Assembly: GCF_946902045.1 (NCBI RefSeq)
Contig: NZ_OX336253.1
Coordinates: forward strand, 744,001 to 808,000
Direction of reading: 5' to 3'
Source: Neisseria sp. Marseille-Q5346
Lineage (GTDB): Bacteria; Pseudomonadota; Gammaproteobacteria; Burkholderiales; Neisseriaceae
Length of the DNA: 64,000 nt
Part shown: positions 56,565 through 64,000 of the stretch, one piece after another
How positions within the stretch are numbered: the stretch's first letter is position 1
Layout of the letters: each line of letters opens with the position of its first letter
The notes under the pieces: model-generated
What the model was told of the DNA's origin: nothing
The model's database searches: none
The model's input: only the letters and a program-made list of their open reading frames with translations
Made by a program: the position numbers and the translations under genes

Positions 56565-58112
56565 ATGAATATTTTCCGTAAACTCGAACAATATTGGCAA
56601 CATCCGCTGCTTTACTGGCCGCTGGTCATCTTGATTGCCGCCGCGACACCATTCACTTTCGCCCCCTATTATCATTTCTGGCTGATGCCGCTGTTGTTTG
56701 GCGCACTGATACGCCTGATTGAATTGCGTCCGCGCTTTGCCGTCATGACCGCCTATCTGTTCGGATTAATCGGTTATACGGCGCAGTTTTATTGGATACA
56801 CACTGCCTTGCATGATGTTTCGGGTTTACCGGATTCATACGCCATCCCCCTCACCTTCCTGCTGCCGGCGTTTCTCGCGCTTTATCCGGCTATCTGTTTT
56901 TGGGTGTGGAGAAAATGCAACCTGTCGCGCTGGGCCAAAACCGGCCTCCTGCTGCCGATTTTATGGACGCTGGCAGAATTTGCTCGCGAACGTTTCCTGA
57001 CCGGATTCGGCTGGGGCGCAATTGGCTATTCCCAAATCATCAAAGACAGTCCGTTGGCAGGTTTCGCACCTTTGGGCGGCATTCATATGGTCACGCTGGC
57101 AACCGCTTTCCTCAGCGCATGGCTGGTGCTGCTGATTGACAACCACGGCCGTCTGAAACACCGCCTGCTGCCCTTATTCCTTATCGTTGCGCTCTGCTCC
57201 GTCGGCTACATTTCCCAACAAACCGAATACACCCGCCCCGACGGCAGCACCAGCACGGTCGCCCTGATTCAAGGCAATATCGAGCAAAATCTGAAATGGA
57301 AAGAAGAGCAAATCATCCCAACCATTCAGAAATACTACGAACAAATCAGCAAAACCAGTGCCGACATCGTCATTCTGCCTGAGACTGCCCTGCCGCTGAT
57401 GCGACAAGACCTGCCCGAAGGTATCTTGGAACAATTCGCCGAGCAAGCTCAAAGCAACGGCAGCGCGTTGGCCATCGGCATCAGCCAATATACGCCCGAC
57501 GGCAACGGCTACGAAAATGCAGTCATCAATTTGAGCGACTATCACAACAGCACTTCCGATGTCATCCCCTACTACGCCAAGAACCACCTCGTTCCATTTG
57601 GCGAATACAAGCCCTTGCCCGCCATTACCGAGCGCCTCTATAAAATGATGGATATGCCTTTGGCCGACTTTCAAAAAGGTGGCGACAATCAAGCGCCTTT
57701 GGTGATGAAAGATCAAAAAGTTGCCTTCAATATCTGCTATGAAGACGGCTTCGGCGACGAACTCATCGCAACGGCGAAACGCTCCACCCTGCTCGCCAAC
57801 ATCAGCAATATGGCGTGGTACGGCAAATCCAATGCCATGTATCAGCAGCTTCAACAGTCCCAAGCGCGTGCAATGGAACTGGGCCGCTACATGGTTCGCG
57901 CCACCAATACCGGCGCAACCGCCATTATTTCCCCTAAAGGCACGATTGTTGCCGAAGCCCAACCAGATACAGAAACCGTCCTCGAAGGCCACGTTAAAGG
58001 CTATATCGGCGAAACGCCTTATATGAAAGCAGGCGGCTCAACATGGCTTATCAGTATTTTGGCCGTTATCGGCGTATTCCTTATCCTGATTGGCCGGAAG
58101 AAACCAGAATAA
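56565..58112 (+). CDS. lnt: Apolipoprotein N-acyltransferase
   Basis: 515-residue inner-membrane enzyme adding the third acyl chain to lipoproteins before LolCDE export. About eight helices surround a periplasmic nitrilase domain with Glu273 (LPETALPL), Lys339 (AKNHLVPFGEY) and Cys391 (NICYEDGFGDE), the catalytic triad. An in-frame DUS (about 57149) encodes GRLK. It ends at a simple terminator. Confidence 0.96.
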   Translation: MNIFRKLEQYWQHPLLYWPLVILIAAATPFTFAPYYHFWLMPLLFGALIRLIELRPRFAVMTAYLFGLIGYTAQFYWIHTALHDVSGLPDSYAIPLTFLLPAFLALYPAICFWVWRKCNLSRWAKTGLLLPILWTLAEFARERFLTGFGWGAIGYSQIIKDSPLAGFAPLGGIHMVTLATAFLSAWLVLLIDNHGRLKHRLLPLFLIVALCSVGYISQQTEYTRPDGSTSTVALIQGNIEQNLKWKEEQIIPTIQKYYEQISKTSADIVILPETALPLMRQDLPEGILEQFAEQAQSNGSALAIGISQYTPDGNGYENAVINLSDYHNSTSDVIPYYAKNHLVPFGEYKPLPAITERLYKMMDMPLADFQKGGDNQAPLVMKDQKVAFNICYEDGFGDELIATAKRSTLLANISNMAWYGKSNAMYQQLQQSQARAMELGRYMVRATNTGATAIISPKGTIVAEAQPDTETVLEGHVKGYIGETPYMKAGGSTWLISILAVIGVFLILIGRKKPE

Positions 58113-58118
58113 AAATTT

Positions 58119-58147
58119 TAAGACCTTGTTATACAAGGTCTTTTTTA
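58119..58147 (+). terminator. Rho-independent terminator after lnt
   Basis: AAGACCTTG with its complement, loop TTATA, followed by a T run; not DUS-based. Confidence 0.9.
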
Positions 58148-58315
58148 TTGCTAAAACTATTTACATACAAAAATGTTTGTAATATACTTACCCAAAACCT
58201 AGCAAATCACTCAAATTTTCAAAGACAATCAACCCTTGCGATTCAAGTAGTAAAAACTATTGAATCTATCGTTAATTTACAGAAAAAATCCAACCCATAA
58301 CAAAACAAACCACAG

Positions 58316-58330
58316 GCAGTGTTATACTGC
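58316..58330 (+). promoter_or_regulatory. rpoH promoter with palindrome over extended -10
   Basis: TGTTATACT (an extended -10, TATACT at 58323-58328) sits within the palindrome GCAGT-GTTAT-ACTGC. No -35 is evident. TTCAGACGGTCC, a degenerate DUS, lies between it and the start codon. Confidence 0.5.
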
Positions 58331-58389
58331 TTGTCACACAATAAACAAAAAGCCGTTTTCAGACGGTCCAATCAAGGAGAGCATCCTTT

Positions 58390-59253
58390 ATGAATAAAGC
58401 TTTTGCATTACCCGTTATCCACAGCGGCAACGGTAGCCTCGAGCAATACATTCATACTGTCAACAGCATTCCCATGCTGACTGCCGAAGAAGAAACACAA
58501 CTGGCCGAACGTCAGCAAAAAGGCGATCTCAACGCCGCCAAACAGCTTATTCTGTCTCATCTTCGCGTCGTCGTATCCATCGCACGCGGCTACGACGGCT
58601 ACGGCCTCAACCAAGCCGACCTGATTCAAGAAGGCAATATCGGCTTGATGAAAGCCGTCAAACGCTACGAACCAAGCCGCGGCGCGCGCCTGTTTTCGTT
58701 TGCCGTGCATTGGATTAAAGCCGAAATCCACGAATTCATTTTGCGCAACTGGCGTTTGGTCCGCGTTGCCACAACCAAACCGCAACGCAAACTGTTCTTC
58801 AATCTGCGCAGCATGCGTAAAAACCTGAATGCCTTGTCTCCAAAAGAAGCGCAAGAAATCGCCGACGATTTGGGCGTCAAATTGTCCGAAGTCTTGGAAA
58901 TGGAACAACGCATGACCGGTCACGATATCGGCATCATGGCAGAAAACAACGATGACGAGGACAACTTCGCCCCTATCGACTGGTTGGCCGACCACGATGC
59001 AGAGCCTAGCCGTCAGTTGTCCAAACAAGCCCACTACGCCCTGCAAACCGAAGGTCTGCAAAACGCCTTGGCGCAACTGGACGACCGCAGCCGCCGCATC
59101 GTTGAAAGCCGCTGGTTGCAAGACGATGGCGGTTTGACCCTGCACGAATTGGCTGCCGAATACGGCGTATCTGCCGAACGCATCCGCCAAATCGAAGCCA
59201 AAGCCATGCAAAAATTGCGCGGTTTCTTGGCAGAAGAAGCTGAAGCCGTTTAA
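58390..59253 (+). CDS. rpoH: Sigma-32, heat-shock sigma factor
   Basis: 287-residue sigma-70-family factor. Region 2 begins NAAKQLILSHLRVVVSIARGY and continues into IQEGNIGLMKAVKRYEPSRGARLFSFAVHWIKAEI. The RpoH box QRKLFFNLR is diagnostic. Region 4 carries LHELAAEYGVSAERIRQIEAKAMQKLR. AAGGAG lies nine bases before the ATG. It directs expression of chaperones and proteases. Confidence 0.95.
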   Translation: MNKAFALPVIHSGNGSLEQYIHTVNSIPMLTAEEETQLAERQQKGDLNAAKQLILSHLRVVVSIARGYDGYGLNQADLIQEGNIGLMKAVKRYEPSRGARLFSFAVHWIKAEIHEFILRNWRLVRVATTKPQRKLFFNLRSMRKNLNALSPKEAQEIADDLGVKLSEVLEMEQRMTGHDIGIMAENNDDEDNFAPIDWLADHDAEPSRQLSKQAHYALQTEGLQNALAQLDDRSRRIVESRWLQDDGGLTLHELAAEYGVSAERIRQIEAKAMQKLRGFLAEEAEAV

Positions 59254-59266
59254 GCCTTTCTTGATA

Positions 59267-59301
59267 AAAAGGCCGTCTGAATCTTTTCAGACGGCCTTTT
59301 C
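59267..59301 (+). terminator. DUS terminator after rpoH
   Basis: Inverted uptake-sequence pair 14 bases past the stop with T-rich end. Confidence 0.85.
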
Positions 59302-59337
59302 GATGGCAAACCTCATTGTATCTTCTCCCCCAACACA

Positions 59338-59366
59338 TTCATTTTAAAGCCCACTTAAGCTATAAT
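59338..59366 (+). promoter_or_regulatory. hemA promoter
   Basis: A perfect -10 TATAAT (59361-59366) with a weak -35 TTCATT (59338-59343) 17 bases upstream; the leader would be about 30 bases. Confidence 0.55.
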
Positions 59367-59401
59367 ACCCACCACACACACTACCCAGTCATACCATAAC
59401 C

Positions 59402-60655
59402 ATGCAACTTACCGTCGTCGGACTCAATCACCAAACTGCGCCCTTGAGCATACGCGAAAAACTGGCATTTGCAGCTGCAAATCTGCCGGATGCCGTGTCC
59501 AACCTCGCGCGCAGTGAGGCGGCGGAAGAAGCAGTTATTCTTTCTACCTGCAACCGCACCGAGCTTTACTGCGTCGGCGAAACCGAAAAAATCATCGACT
59601 GGTTGGCGCAATATCACAACCTGCCTGCCGAAGAAATCCGCCCTTACCTCTATACCTTAGATAATAATGAAACCGTCCGCCACGCCTTCCGCGTCGCCTG
59701 CGGTTTGGACTCCATGGTCTTGGGCGAACCGCAAATTCTCGGTCAAATCAAAGATGCCGTACGCGTTGCGCAAGAACAGGAAAGCATCAACACCCACTTA
59801 AACGCCCTGTTTCAAAAAACCTTTGCCGTTGCCAAAGAAGTGCGTACCGACACTGCCGTCGGCGAAAACTCCGTATCCATGGCTTCTGCATCGGTCAAAA
59901 TGGCAGAGCAAATCTTCCCTTCCATTTCCGATCTGAACGTGCTCTTTATCGGCGCAGGCGAAATGATTGAGCTGGTGGCCACTTATTTTGCCGCCAAAAA
60001 TCCCAAGCTCATTACCGTTGCCAACCGCACACACCAGCGTGCGCAGGAATTGTGCGACAAACTCGGTGTCAACGCCGAAGCCTGCCTGCTGAACGAATTA
60101 CCCGATATTCTTCACGATTACGACGTAGTTGTTTCTTCCACTGCCAGCCAACTCCCCCTCGTCGGCAAAGGCATGGTCGAGCGCGCATTGAAAAAACGCC
60201 ACAACATGCCCGTTTTCCTGCTGGATTTGGCCGTTCCGCGCGACATTGAAGCCGAAGTCGGCGAATTGGAAGATGCATATCTCTATACCGTGGACGACAT
60301 GATGGATATTGTCCAAAGTGGTAAAGACGCACGCAAAAAGGCAGCGGAGGCGGCTGAAAGCATGGTGGAAGAAAAGGTTAGCGAATTTATCCGCCAACAG
60401 AAAAACCGCCAAAGCGTTCCGCTTATCCGCGCCTTGCGCGACGAAGGCGAACGTGCGCGCCGCCAAGTATTGGAAAATGCCATGAAGCAACTGGCAAAAG
60501 GCGTATCCGCCGAGGATGTCCTCGAACGCCTCTCCATCCAGTTGACCAACAAACTGCTCCACTCTCCGACACGCACGCTCAATAAAGCGGGCTCGGACAA
60601 CAGCGAATTAATCGATGCCGTGGCGCAGATCTACCATTTGGACCAACACGACTGA
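59402..60655 (+). CDS. hemA: Glutamyl-tRNA reductase
   Basis: 417-residue first enzyme of the C5 heme pathway, reducing glutamyl-tRNA to glutamate-1-semialdehyde with NADPH. Catalytic Cys50 lies in STCNRTELYC; GLDSMVLGEPQILGQIK is the signature; the NADPH domain starts at VLFIGAGEM; a helical dimerisation domain forms the C-terminus. Full length. Followed by a long DUS hairpin. Confidence 0.96.
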   Translation: MQLTVVGLNHQTAPLSIREKLAFAAANLPDAVSNLARSEAAEEAVILSTCNRTELYCVGETEKIIDWLAQYHNLPAEEIRPYLYTLDNNETVRHAFRVACGLDSMVLGEPQILGQIKDAVRVAQEQESINTHLNALFQKTFAVAKEVRTDTAVGENSVSMASASVKMAEQIFPSISDLNVLFIGAGEMIELVATYFAAKNPKLITVANRTHQRAQELCDKLGVNAEACLLNELPDILHDYDVVVSSTASQLPLVGKGMVERALKKRHNMPVFLLDLAVPRDIEAEVGELEDAYLYTVDDMMDIVQSGKDARKKAAEAAESMVEEKVSEFIRQQKNRQSVPLIRALRDEGERARRQVLENAMKQLAKGVSAEDVLERLSIQLTNKLLHSPTRTLNKAGSDNSELIDAVAQIYHLDQHD

Positions 60656-60663
60656 CCACAATT

Positions 60664-60727
60664 TAAAGGCCGTCTGAAAAAGCGAACCGACCGACAGGTC
60701 ATATTCCAAAGTTTTCAGACGGCCTTA
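60664..60727 (+). terminator. DUS pair after hemA
   Basis: Inverted uptake sequences separated by about 32 bases; a long-loop hairpin. Confidence 0.65.
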
Positions 60728-60899
60728 AAACAATAAAATCCCAATTATCATTTTTTCATTTAAAATGAAATGCTTGAAAAAAAACCGTTAAAGTGTAAAA
60801 ATCCTACCTTATACATTTAAACAGCATTCAAACAATAAAACTGCCTGCCGATTCAAACGTATGCCGACAATACGATAGGCACCGGCAAAAGGAACTTTC

Positions 60900-62399
60900 G
60901 TGCATATTAAAACAAACACATATCTGGCCCTCGCTGTCCTCTCAGCTTCCCTTCTTTCAGGTTGCGACAAAGTCAGCACCTTTTTCGGCAAAGACGAAAA
61001 CAAAGAACTCGTTCAACGCATAGAAACCAATACCGATGACGGAAAAGTCGGCATGTTGTTGCCCGACTTCGCCCAACTGGTGCAAAACGAAGGACAGGCC
61101 GTCGTCAATATTCAAGCGACACCGGCAAAACGCTCTGCGACACCGGATGACGACCACAGCATGGATCTGAGCCAATTCCCCGACAACGATCCGTTTTACG
61201 AGTTCTTCAAACGCCTCGTTCCCAATATGCCCGACATGCCGCAAGAAGATACCGAAAGCGACGATTTGAATTTCGGCTCCGGCTTCATCATCAGCAAAGA
61301 CGGCTATATCCTGACCAATACCCACGTGGTTGCCGGCATGGGCAACATCAAAGTCCTACTCAACGACAAACGCGAATACACGGCCAAACTGGTCGGCTCA
61401 GACGCCCAATCCGACGTTGCCCTCTTAAAAATTGAGCCGCAAGAAGACTTGCCGGTTGTCAAAATCGGCAATCCGAAAGATTTGAAACCGGGCGAATGGG
61501 TAGCCGCCATTGGTGCGCCTTTCGGCTTTGACAACAGTGTAACCTCCGGCATCGTCTCCGCCAAAGGCCGCAGCCTGCCGAATGAAAACTACACGCCGTT
61601 CATCCAAACCGATGTTGCCATCAATCCCGGCAACTCAGGCGGCCCGCTATTCAACCTCCGCGGCCAAGTAGTCGGCATCAACTCGCAAATTTACAGCCGC
61701 AGCGGCGGTTTCATGGGCATTTCGTTTGCTATTCCGATTGATGTTGCCATGAATGTGGCTGATCAATTAAAAGCCAACGGCAAAGTCCAACGCGGTCAAT
61801 TAGGCGTGGTTATTCAAGAAGTTTCTTATGATTTGGCCAAATCTTTCGGTTTGGACAAAGCAAGTGGTGCACTGATTGCCAAAATCATGCCGAACAGCGC
61901 AGCACAACAAGCCGGTTTGCAGGTTGGCGACATCGTACGCAAAGTTAACGGCGAAGAAGTCCGCGCCTCCAGCGATTTGCCGGTCATGGTCGGCTCGATG
62001 ATGCCGGGTAAAGAAGTGACTTTGAGCATTTGGCGCGGCGGCAAACAAACCGATGTCAAAGTCAAACTTGGCAGCGCAGCCGAACAAACGGAAACTTCTG
62101 CAAAAGAAGCCGAACACCCGCAACACGAAAGCGGCCATGACGGATTTACCGTTGAAAACGCAGGCGTTACCCTGCAGGTTGAAAACGCAGACGGTAAACA
62201 ACGCTTAATCGTTCTGCGCGTTAGCGGTGCGGCCGAACGTGCCGGCCTCAAACGCGGCGACGAAATCATTGCCGTCAGCCAAATCAGCGTCAATGACGAA
62301 TCCACTTTCCGTAGCGCATTGGAAAGCTCAGGCAAAAACGTACCGCTTTTGGTACAACGCGAAGGCAATACTTTGTTCCTCGCGCTAAATCTGCAGTAG
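60900..62399 (+). CDS. degP: DegP/MucD-type periplasmic serine protease with lipoprotein signal
   Basis: 499-residue HtrA protease-chaperone. The start is GTG with AAAAGGA seven bases upstream. The signal ends in lipobox LLSGC, so Cys22 would be lipidated, followed by Asp23, an inner-membrane retention residue under the E. coli rule. The triad is His142 (TNTHVVAG), Asp172 (SDVALLK) and Ser246 (GNSGGPLF). Two PDZ domains follow (from about 285 and 405). Most DegP proteins have a normal signal peptide, so membrane tethering is notable. Confidence 0.9.
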   Translation: MHIKTNTYLALAVLSASLLSGCDKVSTFFGKDENKELVQRIETNTDDGKVGMLLPDFAQLVQNEGQAVVNIQATPAKRSATPDDDHSMDLSQFPDNDPFYEFFKRLVPNMPDMPQEDTESDDLNFGSGFIISKDGYILTNTHVVAGMGNIKVLLNDKREYTAKLVGSDAQSDVALLKIEPQEDLPVVKIGNPKDLKPGEWVAAIGAPFGFDNSVTSGIVSAKGRSLPNENYTPFIQTDVAINPGNSGGPLFNLRGQVVGINSQIYSRSGGFMGISFAIPIDVAMNVADQLKANGKVQRGQLGVVIQEVSYDLAKSFGLDKASGALIAKIMPNSAAQQAGLQVGDIVRKVNGEEVRASSDLPVMVGSMMPGKEVTLSIWRGGKQTDVKVKLGSAAEQTETSAKEAEHPQHESGHDGFTVENAGVTLQVENADGKQRLIVLRVSGAAERAGLKRGDEIIAVSQISVNDESTFRSALESSGKNVPLLVQREGNTLFLALNLQ

Positions 62400-62437
62400 T
62401 CCGATTTTTCAGACGGCATGATGATGTGTTAGATGAT

Positions 62438-62472
62438 AAAATACCCACCTGTCAGAGGCGGTGGGTATTTTG
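62438..62472 (+). terminator. Rho-independent terminator after degP
   Basis: 12-bp stem AAAATACCCACC with its complement, ending in T-rich DNA. An AT-type DUS (62408-62419) precedes it and a single AG-type DUS follows at about 62491. Confidence 0.85.
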
Positions 62473-62532
62473 TTATCCGTCTTCCAGTTTAGGCCGTCTG
62501 AAAATATTTCACCGCTTATATACAATATAATT

Positions 62533-64000
62533 ATGCAACTTATTAATTATTCAAATTCTATTTTATCCATCGTCCCAGCAGCCATTGCGCTCGCCCTGGC
62601 CATTGCCACGCGCCGTGTATTGCTGTCCCTGGGTGTCGGCATTATCGTCGGCTCATTCCTGCTGGTAGGCGGTAATCCACTTGATGCTTTGGTTCACTTA
62701 AAAGACATGGCGGTCAGCCTGACTTGGGCGGATGGCGATTGGTCTTTGGGCAAACCCAAAATCCTGCTCTTTTTGGTGCTTTTAGGGATTTTCACTTCCC
62801 TGCTGACGCATTCCGGCAGCAACCAAGCATTTGCCGATTGGGCAAAACAGCACATCAAAGGCCGTCGCGGTGCGAAGCTGCTGACTGCCTGTTTGGTATT
62901 CGTTACCTTTATTGACGACTATTTCCACAGCCTTGCCGTCGGTGCGATTGCCCGCCCTGTAACCGACAAATTCAAAGTTTCCCGCGCCAAACTGGCTTAT
63001 ATCCTTGACTCCACTGCTGCACCGATGTGCGTTTTGATGCCGGTATCCAGCTGGGGCGCATCAATTATCGCTACTTTGGCAGGCCTTTTGGTGACTTACA
63101 ACATCACAGACTACACACCGATGGGCGCATTCGTGGCCATGAGCCTGATGAATTACTACGCCGTCTTCGCATTGATTATGGTGTTTGTCGTGGCTTGGTT
63201 CTCCTTCGACATCGGCTCTATGGCTCGTTTGGAACGCGCCGCTTTGAATGAAATTCATGATGAAACCGTTGAAACAGGCCATCCCAACGGCCGCGTATTC
63301 GCTCTGATTGTGCCGGTTTTGGTACTGATCGCCGCAACGGTTTCCGCCATGATCTACACTGGCGCGCAAGCTTCTGAAACCTTCTCTTTGCTCAGCGCGT
63401 TTGAAAATACCGATGTAAACACTTCCCTCGTGTTCGGCGGTACTTGCGGCGTATTGGCCGTCATCCTCTGCACCATCGGCACCATCAAAACCAGTGATTA
63501 TCCTAAAGCCATTTGGCAAGGCATCATCTCTATGCGCGGCGCCATTATCATCTTGATTTTGGCATGGATCATCAGCACCGTTGTCAGTGAGATGCACACC
63601 GGCGAATACCTCTCCACTTTAGTGGCAGGCAATATCCACGCAGGCTTCCTGCCCGTGATTTTGTTTATGCTCGCAGGCGTGATGGCCTTCGCTACCGGCA
63701 CAAGCTGGGGTACATTCGGCATCATGTTGCCGATTGCCGCCGCCATGGCCGTCAAAGTAGAACCTTCGCTGATTATCCCTTGCATGTCTGCCGTAATGGC
63801 CGGAGCCGTATTTGGCGACCACTGCTCACCGATTTCCGACACCACCATCCTCTCTTCTACCGGCGCACACTGTAACCACATCGACCACGTTACCTCGCAA
63901 TTCCCTTACGCGCTGACCGTAGCCGCGTCTGCCGCCTCAGGCTACCTCGTACTGGGCATGACCGGCTCTGCGCCTTTAGGTTTTGTGGTAACCGGCATCG
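62533..64000 (+). CDS. NhaC-family Na+/H+ antiporter (3' end outside window)
   Basis: At least 489 codons from ATG at 62533, open to the window edge. About 12 helices. FIDDYFHSLAVGAIARP and FGDHCSPISDTTILSSTGAHCNHIDHV are NhaC-superfamily motifs. It differs from the 459-residue antiporter at 9660 in being longer and having a charged central loop (EIHDETVETGHPNG). Expected to exchange Na+ and H+; a larger related clade carries organic ions. Confidence 0.85.
   Translation, partial: MQLINYSNSILSIVPAAIALALAIATRRVLLSLGVGIIVGSFLLVGGNPLDALVHLKDMAVSLTWADGDWSLGKPKILLFLVLLGIFTSLLTHSGSNQAFADWAKQHIKGRRGAKLLTACLVFVTFIDDYFHSLAVGAIARPVTDKFKVSRAKLAYILDSTAAPMCVLMPVSSWGASIIATLAGLLVTYNITDYTPMGAFVAMSLMNYYAVFALIMVFVVAWFSFDIGSMARLERAALNEIHDETVETGHPNGRVFALIVPVLVLIAATVSAMIYTGAQASETFSLLSAFENTDVNTSLVFGGTCGVLAVILCTIGTIKTSDYPKAIWQGIISMRGAIIILILAWIISTVVSEMHTGEYLSTLVAGNIHAGFLPVILFMLAGVMAFATGTSWGTFGIMLPIAAAMAVKVEPSLIIPCMSAVMAGAVFGDHCSPISDTTILSSTGAHCNHIDHVTSQFPYALTVAASAASGYLVLGMTGSAPLGFVVTGI

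Overview
This window looks like chromosomal DNA of a commensal Neisseria. The DNA uptake sequence core GCCGTCTGAA occurs dozens of times, mostly as inverted pairs forming terminators and mostly with the AG-type prefix (AGGCCGTCTGAA) used by the N. subflava/flavescens group rather than the AT-type of meningococcus and gonococcus. The gene content also fits Neisseria: relA, putPA, gluP, a diheme cytochrome c5, mntABC/znuABC, comEA beside an rRNA operon, macAB and hemA. I saw no insertion sequence, prophage, CRISPR array or Correia repeat.

Layout. 1-9 kb: relA (5' end outside the window), a formate/nitrite-type channel, and proline use (putP, putA). 9-24 kb: housekeeping and transport (nth, an NhaC-type antiporter, a small esterase, gluP, a YqaA/DedA-like protein, aspC, gph, a CDF metal exporter with a coupled small protein, a DUF455 ferritin-like protein, lolA, glmM, cytochrome c5, tRNA-Arg, tyrB). 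23-31 kb: a GntR/FadR regulator divergent from an OprC-like TonB copper receptor, an NSS-family transporter, and a Zn/Mn ABC importer preceded by a tiny coupled membrane ORF. 31-37 kb: DUF2288, apaG, pgpA-thiL, an SDR, hpnDE (squalene-type chemistry), a miniature prepilin ORF and comEA. 37.4-42.7 kb: a complete rRNA operon on the minus strand (16S, tRNA-Ile, tRNA-Ala, 23S, 5S) with its promoter, boxA sites and processing stems. 43-64 kb: a TPR plus glycosyltransferase-like protein, coaBC, era and rnc, an Imm33-like protein, ribH, nusB, a ComP-like minor pilin, macA-macB with a nearby outer-membrane factor, DUF808, lnt, rpoH, hemA, a DegP-type protease with a lipoprotein signal, and a second NhaC antiporter cut by the window end.

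Themes. Several transporters are of sodium-coupled families (PutP, two NhaC, NSS). Metal handling recurs (CDF exporter, copper receptor, Zn/Mn importer). Type IV pilus and competence parts appear twice (comEA with the mini-prepilin; the ComP-like pilin). Lipoprotein and envelope functions (lolA, lnt, degP, pgpA) are scattered.

No large novel system is evident. The best leads are small: a 36-codon prepilin-like ORF ending inside its hydrophobic helix downstream of comEA; a 33-codon transmembrane ORF whose stop overlaps the znuC start; two FadR-type operator sequences between the GntR regulator and the copper receptor; an SDR with Phe at the catalytic Tyr position; and hpnDE without hpnC or a squalene cyclase nearby.
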